In this document: in pieces, positions 1 to 8,142 of the stretch | How positions within the stretch are numbered: position 1 is the first letter of the stretch | Layout of the letters: each line of letters begins with the position of its first letter | Notes under the pieces: model-generated | Seen by the model: the letters and a program-made list of their open reading frames with translations, nothing else | The model's database searches: none | What the model was told of the DNA's origin: nothing | Program-made: the position numbers and the translations under genes | Source of the DNA: Ignavibacteria bacterium CG2_30_36_16 | Lineage (GTDB): Bacteria > Bacteroidota > Ignavibacteria > Ignavibacteriales > Ignavibacteriaceae | Length of the DNA stretch: 32,390 nt | Direction: 5' to 3' | NCBI GenBank assembly: GCA_001873185.1 | Contig: MNYQ01000241.1 | Span: forward strand, 1 to 32,390

Positions 1-121
1 TTTGTCCATCGCTAAAAAAATAGTTTATAAAAAAAACGAATATAGTTCAGCATAAAGCTAAAGTAATTTGATAATTAATATTGGCTCTAACTAATATTAA
101 AAAGAATTATACACTACCAAA

Positions 122-300
122 CTATAATAAATTGACCGCATCCCTCAAATTTTGTTGCTGAAGATGATTGTAAATTTGAGTCGTTGCCAAATCCTCATGG
201 CCCAAAAGTTCTTTTATTACAAAAAGTGAAACACCTCTTTGAACCAAAAGGGAAGCGAAGGAATGGCGCAAAGTGTGGAAGTGGATTTGTCTTGTCCGGC
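122..300 (-). pseudogene. C-terminal remnant of a tyrosine recombinase/integrase
   Basis: Reverse strand reads ...[58 protein letters not shown], with the catalytic HxLRH, LLGH and TQIYxH motifs. An in-frame TAA lies just upstream (about 302-307) and there is no N-terminal domain. Confidence 0.85.
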
Positions 301-347
301 ATTAAGTTTACAGAAGAGATAGTAAAAACTTAGTGAAGGAAAAGGAA

Positions 348-650
348 ATGAAAACAAAAACATTAGTAAAATAGAGTTGGGCATTTAAGCAGAAAGTAGT
401 AAGAGAAATAGAGGAAGGCAAACTAAGCTAAAGCGGAGCCTGCAAACTTTACAACATAAAAGGTGGCAGCACACTGCCGCAATGGATAAAAAAAATAGGA
501 AAGAATCATTTGTTGAACAAGATAGTCAGGATAGAACTGACTGATGAAGTAAATATGTTGAAACAGAAAGAAAAAGAAAAGCGGGAATTAGAATCAGCAT
601 TTGCGCAGGCCCATTTGAAAATAATGAGCTTAGAGTTGCAGATATATTAA
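348..650 (+). pseudogene. orfA-type (IS3-like) transposase remnant with two in-frame stops
   Basis: Frame from ATG 348: MKTKTLVK*SWAFKQKVVREIEEGKLS*SGACKLYNIKGGSTLPQWIKKIGKNHLLNKIVRIELTDEVNMLKQKEKEKRELESAFAQAHLKIMSLELQIY*. HTH followed by a coiled coil, typical of IS3-like OrfA; stops at 372-374 and 429-431. Confidence 0.75.
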
Positions 651-717
651 TTCGCAAATTCAACGGCTATCTATTATATTTGAATTCGTTTTTATAAAGA
701 AGAATGGGCGGATCAAA

Positions 718-1500
718 TTGAAGATACTTGTGTGTAACGACGACGGTATAGATTCCGTTGGTATTTATGAACTTGTTAATGAACTAAAAAAAACAGCCGA
801 GGTTACTGTAGTTGCGCCGCTTAAAGAGCAAAGTGCAGTTGGACATGGAATAACTATGCAGCTTCCTCTTCGAGTTATTAATTATTATAAAAATGGTAAT
901 TTCTTCGGCTATGCTGTTGATGGCACTCCTGCAGATTGTGTAAAAATTGGTATTAGAAATATAATGAAAGAGAGTCCCGATCTTGTTATTTCGGGTATCA
1001 ATCATGGTTCGAATACTGCAATCAATATAATTTATTCGGGCACTGTTTCAGCGGCTCGTGAAGCGGCTATAATGGATGTTCCCGCAATTGCTATTTCGGT
1101 TACGAACCATACAGCAAAGCAGTTTGGTTTTGCGGCAAAAGTTGCGCAGATGCTTACACAAGAAATTGCAAACAGGGGTTTACCTAAAGGCACTCTCTTA
1201 AATGTTAACGTCCCGGATCTTCCCGAAGAAGAAATTTCCGGTATGCTTTTAACGAAACAGGGTAAATCAAAATGGGATGATATTTACGAACAACGCAAAG
1301 ACCCATACGGGCGCGATTACTACTGGCTAACCGGCAACTTGATGGAAATAGATATAGAACTTGATACTGATCAGGCTGCCGTAAAAAACAAATATGTTTC
1401 TGTTACACCTATCCATTTCGATTTGACCGACTACGACACTTACAGCCGGATGAAAGAATGGAAACTTGAGGAGTTATTAAATGCAAAACAAAAAAAATAA
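718..1500 (+). CDS. surE: 5'/3'-nucleotidase SurE
   Basis: MKILVCNDDGIDSVGI, SGINHGSNTAINIIYSGTVSAAREA: SurE signature. TTG start. Confidence 0.95.
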   Translation: MKILVCNDDGIDSVGIYELVNELKKTAEVTVVAPLKEQSAVGHGITMQLPLRVINYYKNGNFFGYAVDGTPADCVKIGIRNIMKESPDLVISGINHGSNTAINIIYSGTVSAAREAAIMDVPAIAISVTNHTAKQFGFAAKVAQMLTQEIANRGLPKGTLLNVNVPDLPEEEISGMLLTKQGKSKWDDIYEQRKDPYGRDYYWLTGNLMEIDIELDTDQAAVKNKYVSVTPIHFDLTDYDTYSRMKEWKLEELLNAKQKK

Positions 1501-2353
1501 ATTGTACCACATTGACGCTTTCACAAGCGAACCTTTTTCCGGGAATCCTGCTGCCGTAACTTTTGGCGATGACCTGAACGAGGAGGAAAAACAATCTATT
1601 GCCCGCGAAATGAATCTATCCGAAACCGCTTTTGTTTCAAAATCGGATAAGGCTTCTTTCAAACTGCAATGGTTCACGCCTTCAAACGAAGTACCGCTAT
1701 GCGGGCACGCAACCATAGCCTCACTTCATTTCTTGAGTGAAAACGAATTAATAAAAGACAATGAAGAAATTACTTTTGAAACTTTATCGGGAATTCTCCG
1801 CTGCCGTTTTGAAAACGGAAAGTATTTTATGCAAATGCCGGTCTTTAATGTTAAGGGTTATAATGATGAAATAATTGAAGTGCTTGATGCATTAAATCTT
1901 CCGGAAGATAGAGTAGACCCTTTTGTTGAGACAGTAATACTTGAAAACGGATACCTTTACATTTGTGTTAATAATTTAAAATCGCTCAGCGAAATAAAAC
2001 CTGAATTCAACAAGCTTAAGGATCTTTCGGCTGAAGAGAAAAAATTTGAAGGTGTGGCGGTTTACACTCTCGAAACAATTGATTCATCATCTTTTGCACA
2101 TATAAGGTTTTTTTCTCCGGCTCACGGAATTAACGAAGACCCGGTTACCGGCTCTGCAAACGGTCCTTTGTTTACAGTATTGAAGTATCTGAATGTAATT
2201 GATCAAACCGAGGAAGAAGCTTATGTTCAGTTTGAGCAGGGTGATTTTATAAATCACAAAGGTCGTGTTGGCGTTACTTACTATGCATCAACAAATGAAC
2301 TTTATATTTCGGGTAAAGCCGTTACTGTTCTGAAGGGAGAATTGTCCTTTTAA
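1481..2353 (+). CDS. PhzF family phenazine biosynthesis-like isomerase
   Basis: YHIDAFTSEPFSGNPAAV, LCGHATIAS, EDPVTGSANGPL motifs. Overlaps the surE 3' end by 20 nt. Confidence 0.92.
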   Translation: MQNKKNKLYHIDAFTSEPFSGNPAAVTFGDDLNEEEKQSIAREMNLSETAFVSKSDKASFKLQWFTPSNEVPLCGHATIASLHFLSENELIKDNEEITFETLSGILRCRFENGKYFMQMPVFNVKGYNDEIIEVLDALNLPEDRVDPFVETVILENGYLYICVNNLKSLSEIKPEFNKLKDLSAEEKKFEGVAVYTLETIDSSSFAHIRFFSPAHGINEDPVTGSANGPLFTVLKYLNVIDQTEEEAYVQFEQGDFINHKGRVGVTYYASTNELYISGKAVTVLKGELSF

Positions 2354-4500
2354 TGTTCGGTTTCGAAAAAGTAAATTTAACATTTTCTATTAATGCGGTG
2401 TGGTTTGTCATCGCATTTTTATTATTAGCCGGTTATACTTTTTATATTTACCGCTATACCGTGCCACAGGTACGCCCTTTTACAAAAATTGCTTTGGTAA
2501 CTTTAAGAATATTTGCGCTGACAGCAATTTTGTTTTTTATATTTGAACCAGTACTTACTTTAACTAGTAAAACAATTCTTCAACCCGTTAATCTTTTTTT
2601 TATTGATAATTCCAGATCGATAAAAATTGATGACGGCACAAACAGGGAAGTCAAAGTAAAACAATTTACCGATAACATGCTGAACTCAAATGTACAGGCA
2701 AGCAGTGGATTATACATTTTCGGCAATAAAGTTGAAACCTTAAGCGGTGATTCTATACGTCGAATTAATTTCAATGAGGGTTCAACTAACTTCTCAAACA
2801 TAATTGCAAGTGTAAAAAAAGACGAGCGAAATATTGCTTCTATTACTATTGTAAGCGATGGCGTAGTTACTTCGGGGGCAAAACCTGTGTATGAAGCAGA
2901 GAAGCTTAACATCCCAATTTTTACTGTCGGTTTGGGAGATACTACGGTTAAAAAAGATATCCGGATCAGAAATGTTTTATACAACGAATTTATTTACATC
3001 GAAACACCGACCACAATTTTGGCAGAAATAAGCAGCAATGGTTTTGAAAGCAAACAGGTAATTACATCGTTGTTTGAAAATGATGTTGTTGTTGAGCAAA
3101 AAAACATTGTGCTGTCGGGTGAGGGTTTTCAAAGTATAAATTTTGAATATAAACCTCAAAAAGGCGGGGAAAAAAGGATGGCTGTTACTGTCACCACTCT
3201 TCCCGAAGAAGAGAATACTGCTAATAACAAAAAAACATTTTATATAAACGTTCTTGATAATAAGTTAAAAGTGCTGCTTATCTCCGGGGCGCCTTCGAAC
3301 GATTTGTCTTTTATCCGCAGCAGCCTTCAACTTAATAAAAATATTTCGATAAACTCCATAACTGTATACGGACAAAACAAAATTCTTGAAGGCATTAACA
3401 CAAACACGGCTATTGACAGTGCCGATATCCTTTTTTTAATCGGATTCCCTTCAAAGCAAACTCCACAAACGCTTCTCCAGAAGACGATTGATGCAGTAAA
3501 CAATAAAGATAAACCTTTCTTTTTTCTGATTGAAAACTCAACCGATTATGAAATGTTAAAGCAATTTCGAAATTCTCTTTCATTCAGCATACAGCAAAAT
3601 GCAGTTAGAAATTATGAAGTTCAACCGAACATTAATGCGGGCGAAACTGATAATCCACTTCTTAAAAATAATGCCGAAAATTCTGTTGCCGCATGGAACA
3701 GTTTGCCTCCGGTTTTTCAGCCTCCGCACGAGTTTAAGGCTAAACCCGGAAGCAGTATTTTATCCGACGTTAGAATTAATAATGTGCCGGTAAACAAACC
3801 GCTGATTTTAACACGACGAATAAGCAACAGCCGCAGTATCAGTGTGCTCGCTTATGATATTTGGAAATGGAAGCTTCAAACATCTTCGAAAAATTTAAAT
3901 TTATTCGACAGCTTTATTCAAAATTCCATTCAATGGCTTAATACAGGAAACGAGCAGAAGCAAGTAAGAATATCTACATATAAGAGATTATATTCGCTGG
4001 GAGAAACAGTTGAATTTACCGCACAAGTTTATAACGAAACATTTAATCCTGTGTCGGATGCTGAAGTGAGAGTTACAATTAAAGGACATGATAGATCAGA
4101 GATTCTACTCAACCCGCGCGGGAGCGGTTTGTACGAAGGTTCATTCAACTCAAATACGCCGGGTGATTATTTATACGAAGGTACTGCAAAATTGAACAAT
4201 CGAAATCTTGGGAGCGACCGGGGCAGTTTTAACATCGGCGCTTTCGACGTTGAAAAAATTGAAGACCGGATGGATTATGAATTTTTAAATTCTCTTTCTG
4301 AAATATCGGGCGGTAAATTTTATTTTGCAGGACAGGATGATGATTTATTCTTCCGGCTAAAAAACATTTCCGAACACTCTTCAAAAGAAAAAATAACGAT
4401 AAAAGAATTGAGCCTTTGGGCAAACGAATGGATGATGATTGCGGCAATTTTATTTTTTTCGGTTGAATGGTTTATCCGTAAACGAGCCGGAATGCTTTAG
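2353..4500 (+). CDS. Membrane protein with VWA-like domain (glutamine-amidotransferase-like, BatA/YegL type)
   Basis: N-terminal and C-terminal TM segments; VWA-like region with FIDNSRSI (DxSxS) and IVSDGVVTSG; TAATG overlap with phzF. Confidence 0.7.
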   Translation: MFGFEKVNLTFSINAVWFVIAFLLLAGYTFYIYRYTVPQVRPFTKIALVTLRIFALTAILFFIFEPVLTLTSKTILQPVNLFFIDNSRSIKIDDGTNREVKVKQFTDNMLNSNVQASSGLYIFGNKVETLSGDSIRRINFNEGSTNFSNIIASVKKDERNIASITIVSDGVVTSGAKPVYEAEKLNIPIFTVGLGDTTVKKDIRIRNVLYNEFIYIETPTTILAEISSNGFESKQVITSLFENDVVVEQKNIVLSGEGFQSINFEYKPQKGGEKRMAVTVTTLPEEENTANNKKTFYINVLDNKLKVLLISGAPSNDLSFIRSSLQLNKNISINSITVYGQNKILEGINTNTAIDSADILFLIGFPSKQTPQTLLQKTIDAVNNKDKPFFFLIENSTDYEMLKQFRNSLSFSIQQNAVRNYEVQPNINAGETDNPLLKNNAENSVAAWNSLPPVFQPPHEFKAKPGSSILSDVRINNVPVNKPLILTRRISNSRSISVLAYDIWKWKLQTSSKNLNLFDSFIQNSIQWLNTGNEQKQVRISTYKRLYSLGETVEFTAQVYNETFNPVSDAEVRVTIKGHDRSEILLNPRGSGLYEGSFNSNTPGDYLYEGTAKLNNRNLGSDRGSFNIGAFDVEKIEDRMDYEFLNSLSEISGGKFYFAGQDDDLFFRLKNISEHSSKEKITIKELSLWANEWMMIAAILFFSVEWFIRKRAGML

Positions 4501-4502
4501 GC

Positions 4503-5189
4503 ATGAACTCATTTATAATTTCCGTTTTTGATTTTATACTCCCCCGATTTTGTGTCTCTTGTAAATGTGCTTTAAACACAGAAGAAAAAATTGTTTGCAG
4601 TTCGTGCTGCATAAATATTAAGCTTGCCGGCAATAAATTAATTGAATCCGAATACGTTAGAAATTTTCATAAAGACAAAATCATTTCAGGTTTTCAATCT
4701 CTTTATATTTTCGAAAAAGATAAAGAGCTTCAGCAGATCATACACGCACTTAAATACAACAAGCGATTCTTAATCGGGATATTCCTCGGCAATTTGATGG
4801 GAAAATTTTTAGAACCTAAAATTAGACTGTGGAATATAGATTGCATTGTCCCTGTTCCACTTCATAAAATTAAAATGCTCGAAAGAGGTTATAATCAATC
4901 GTATTTCATTGCAAAAGGGCTATCTCATCATCTAAAAATTCCAGTCAAAATAAGCGTAATAAAACGAATCCGTTATACACAAACTCAAACAGCACTCACA
5001 AAAAAAGAACGCCAATCAAATATTCAAGATGCATTTGCCATTGCTTCTCCCAAGCAAATAAGCGGCAAAGTAATTTTGCTGGTCGATGACGTTATAACAA
5101 CCGGAGCAACAGTTACCGAATGCGGGAGAGAATTACTGAAAAGTGAGGCAAAAAAAGTTTATGCGGCATCTGCAGGGCTTGCCGAATAA
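4503..5189 (+). CDS. comF: ComF family protein / phosphoribosyltransferase
   Basis: Cys-pair N-terminus (CVSCKCALN...CSSC) and PRPP-binding motif VILLVDDVITTGAT. Confidence 0.9.
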   Translation: MNSFIISVFDFILPRFCVSCKCALNTEEKIVCSSCCINIKLAGNKLIESEYVRNFHKDKIISGFQSLYIFEKDKELQQIIHALKYNKRFLIGIFLGNLMGKFLEPKIRLWNIDCIVPVPLHKIKMLERGYNQSYFIAKGLSHHLKIPVKISVIKRIRYTQTQTALTKKERQSNIQDAFAIASPKQISGKVILLVDDVITTGATVTECGRELLKSEAKKVYAASAGLAE

Positions 5190-5393
5190 AACATACCAAT
5201 CTTAATTCGGTTTATAAGTCTGGTTTACTTTATTAGGCGAATGTTTGGTTAATCTCGTTTTTTTATCATTCAACAAATTCAAAGCAATAACGGTCATCTT
5301 GGTTTTGTAATATAAATGTAAAAGAAAGAAACTTATCTTTCTCGTTGGTTGTTATTTCCTTATTTTTTAGATATACTTAAGGAAAGATGAAGA

Positions 5394-6374
5394 ATGGAAT
5401 TTATGAATATATCAAGATTTGAAGTGATCAAACATCTTGAAGGATACGTAGGTAAAATATTTAATGAGTATATGAAAGATGTAGAAAATAGCTGGCAGCC
5501 AGGTGATTTGCTGCCTAACTCCACATCCGAAAATTTTTTCGATGAAGTCAGGCAAATACAGGAAAGAGCGAAAGGATTAGTTTATGATCTTGTAGCTGTT
5601 CTTGTAGGCGATACAATAACCGAAGAAGCGCTCCCTACTTATGAATCATGGCTTTACCAGATTGATGGAATAAAAGAAATTGGTTACGACAGCAATTGGA
5701 ACAAATGGATCCGCAGCTGGACGGCGGAAGAAAACAGGCACGGCGACCTTTTGAACAAATATCTTTTCCTTTCCGGAAGAGTAAAGATGAGAGAGATGGA
5801 AGCATCGACTCAATATTTAATTGCCGATGGATTTAATATTCAAACCGGACATGACCCGTATAAAAGTTTTGTTTATACAAGTTTTCAGGAAGTTGCCACA
5901 AATATTTCTCACAGAAGAGTTGGAACACTTGCAAAACAGCAGGGCGATAGTTTTCTTGCCAAAATTTGCGGCTTAGTTGCCGCCGACGAATCACGTCATG
6001 CAAAGGCTTATTCATCATTCATATCAAAAATTTTTGAACTTGATCCATCGAATATGATGATTGCTTTTGAAGATATGATGAAGAAAAAAATTGTGATGCC
6101 CGCCCATTTATTGCGTGAAGCGGGTGTTGAAATTGGTAAATCATTCGGGCACTTTACAAATGCAGCTCAGCGTCTCGGTATTTATACTGCGCACGATTAT
6201 TCAAATATTCTTGCATCTCTGATAAAAGAATGGGAAATTGAAAAAATAGAAAGTTTAAGTGATGCGGCGGAGAAAGCAAGAGAATATCTTGTAAATCTTC
6301 CGGGCAGATTAAATAAAATAATTGAAAGACTTAAAATTCCACAGCTTGAGTATAAATTTAGCTGGATTGCTTAG
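5394..6374 (+). CDS. Acyl-ACP desaturase (soluble diiron, stearoyl-ACP desaturase family)
   Basis: Diiron ligand motifs ITEEALPTY, EENRHGDLLNKYL, YTSFQE, ADESRHA; MPAHL and AQRLGIYTAHDY. The start may be the ATG at 5403. Confidence 0.93.
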   Translation: MEFMNISRFEVIKHLEGYVGKIFNEYMKDVENSWQPGDLLPNSTSENFFDEVRQIQERAKGLVYDLVAVLVGDTITEEALPTYESWLYQIDGIKEIGYDSNWNKWIRSWTAEENRHGDLLNKYLFLSGRVKMREMEASTQYLIADGFNIQTGHDPYKSFVYTSFQEVATNISHRRVGTLAKQQGDSFLAKICGLVAADESRHAKAYSSFISKIFELDPSNMMIAFEDMMKKKIVMPAHLLREAGVEIGKSFGHFTNAAQRLGIYTAHDYSNILASLIKEWEIEKIESLSDAAEKAREYLVNLPGRLNKIIERLKIPQLEYKFSWIA

Positions 6375-6525
6375 CTCCGCAGAAAGCAATTAATAAAATT
6401 TAATTTGCCAAAATCCGTCAGCTAATGGATAAGCGTCATCAATTTGGGTAAGTTCAATTTAAAAGATATTTCCGTTTATTTTTGAATCCTTTCGTTTAAT
6501 CTTTCATCCTAAAGCAAGTAATTTA

Positions 6526-6987
6526 TTGGAGAAAAAATTGAAAAAAATATTGCCCCTTTCGTTTCTATTTTTGTTATTCTTTTTTACTTCGGGCTGCAGC
6601 CAGAATAAAGAAGATCTAAAGTGGACGGGAAATTTGGAAGATGCTATGAAAATAGCTAAAGCAGAAAATAAAACGGTACTCGTAAACTTTACCGGTTCTG
6701 ATTGGTGCCAGTGGTGCAAACGCCTTAGTGGTGAAGTTTTCACCCAAAAAGAATTTGCACAATTTGCAAAAGAAAAACTTGTGCTTGTAAAAGTTGATTT
6801 TCCAAGAACAATTGAGCAATCACCGGCGTTGGTGAATTACAACCGCAATCTTGCGCAGAAATATGGAGTGCAGGGTTTTCCGACAATCGTTCTTTTAGAC
6901 AAAAACGGAAGTGTTTTAACTTATACAGGCTACCGTGAAGGCGGGGCTCAAAGTTACGTTGAACATATTCGTTCTTTCATTATGTAA
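6526..6987 (+). CDS. Thioredoxin-fold lipoprotein
   Basis: Lipobox-like FFFTSGCSQ; GSDWCQWCKR (CxxC); GVQGFPTIVLLDKNG (cis-Pro). The true start is probably TTG 6538, preceded by GGAG. Confidence 0.85.
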   Translation: MEKKLKKILPLSFLFLLFFFTSGCSQNKEDLKWTGNLEDAMKIAKAENKTVLVNFTGSDWCQWCKRLSGEVFTQKEFAQFAKEKLVLVKVDFPRTIEQSPALVNYNRNLAQKYGVQGFPTIVLLDKNGSVLTYTGYREGGAQSYVEHIRSFIM

Positions 6988-7008
6988 ATTTTCATAGTAA
7001 CCCTATTT

Positions 7009-7043
7009 AAAATCCGTTTGGGGAATTTCTCTTAGCGGATTTT
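7009..7043 (+). terminator. Possible intrinsic terminator/hairpin after the thioredoxin-like gene
   Basis: Inverted repeat AAAATCCG (7009-7016) / CGGATTTT (7036-7043) followed by T-rich DNA. The loop is long (19 nt), so this is tentative. Confidence 0.35.
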
Positions 7044-7064
7044 TAAATTAAACTCTTTCCGTTG

Positions 7065-7072
7065 TATCTTTG
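7065..7072 (+). promoter_or_regulatory. Possible Bacteroidota-type -7 element (TAnnTTTG) upstream of msrA
   Basis: TATCTTTG 19 nt before the TTG start. No convincing -33 element seen. Confidence 0.3.
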
Positions 7073-7090
7073 TCATATTAGTGAGTTAGG

Positions 7091-7786
7091 TTGAAAGTGA
7101 AAAAAGGAAAAGATGATATGCTGACAGGAAAATGGTGGACTATTATTTTTATTGCAACGGGTTTTGCAGTTTTTTATTTGCTGTTTCCGTATCAAACAAA
7201 AAGTAATGAGATGGAGAAGAATTACACGATGATTGAAGAAACTAAATTGGATACCGCTACATTTGGTTCAGGCTGCTTTTGGTGCACAGAAGCAATTTTT
7301 GAAAGATTAAAAGGAGTAATGAAAGTTACTTCCGGTTATTCCGGAGGAAATGTTCCAAACCCCGGTTATGAAGCTGTGTGTACCGGTAAAACCGGGCATG
7401 CCGAAGTGACGCAAATTTTATACGATCCTAATGTGATAACTTTTGTTGAGTTGCTGGAAGTGTTTTGGAAAACTCACGATCCAACAACATTGAATCGACA
7501 GGGAAATGATGTAGGTACTCAGTACCGAAGTGTAATATTTTTTCATAACGATGAGCAGAAAAAATTAGCTGAAAAGTATAAACTAAAACTAAATGAAGCG
7601 AAGATTTTTGATAACCAAATCGTTACCGAAATAAGCCCTTTCAAGAAATTTTATCCCGAAGGAGATTATCATCAAAACTACTATGAAAAAAATCCCGATC
7701 AGGGATATTGTTCTTTTGTAATAACGCCGAAAGTTGAAAAATTTAAAAAGGTGTTTAAAGAAAAATTAAAAGCGGAGTACAAATAA
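7091..7786 (+). CDS. msrA: Peptide-methionine (S)-S-oxide reductase with N-terminal membrane anchor
   Basis: FGSGCFWCTEAIFERLKGV, YSGG, GHAEVTQI, and an N-terminal hydrophobic segment WWTIIFIATGFAVFYLLF. Confidence 0.93.
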   Translation: MKVKKGKDDMLTGKWWTIIFIATGFAVFYLLFPYQTKSNEMEKNYTMIEETKLDTATFGSGCFWCTEAIFERLKGVMKVTSGYSGGNVPNPGYEAVCTGKTGHAEVTQILYDPNVITFVELLEVFWKTHDPTTLNRQGNDVGTQYRSVIFFHNDEQKKLAEKYKLKLNEAKIFDNQIVTEISPFKKFYPEGDYHQNYYEKNPDQGYCSFVITPKVEKFKKVFKEKLKAEYK

Positions 7787-7963
7787 TCTGTGTATCCGGT
7801 TTCTTCTTTAATGGAATGAAGTAACTTTTAATCTCTTTGATTCTATACTAAAGGAACTCAGCCCAGTTCATTCCCTTTGCGGAAGACTTGTCTGCGCTCG
7901 GTGGGAGAAAAGACTTTTTAGAAATTAATTCTTTTAAGTATATGTGCATTCATTCAAACATGA

Positions 7964-8111
7964 GTGCATCTCTAATCCGTTAGTTAACGAACAATGACAC
8001 AAGAGAAAAGTCATTGCGAGGGCAGCAGCACGAAGCAATCTAAATATTCTACTTTGGGATTGCTTCACTCGAAGACTCGTTCGCAATGACACTTTGTTTT
8101 TGGAGATGCCC
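7964..8111. repeat. MITE-like element containing a GCAATGAC/GAAGCAATC palindromic repeat (copy 1)
   Basis: Ends GTGCATCTC (7964-7972) / GAGATGCCC (8103-8111), flanked by ATGA (7960-7963 and 8112-8115). Internal inverted arms GTCATTGCGAGGGCAGCAGCACGAAGCAATC (8010-8040) / GATTGCTTCACTCGAAGACTCGTTCGCAATGAC (8058-8090). Confidence 0.7.
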
Positions 8112-8142
8112 ATGAAATAATATTTCGTCAATTATCTATTAG

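Noticed and set aside
7934-8131. 65-aa minus-strand ORF
   Set aside because: Entirely repeat copy 1; the peptide is the usual translation of this palindrome family.
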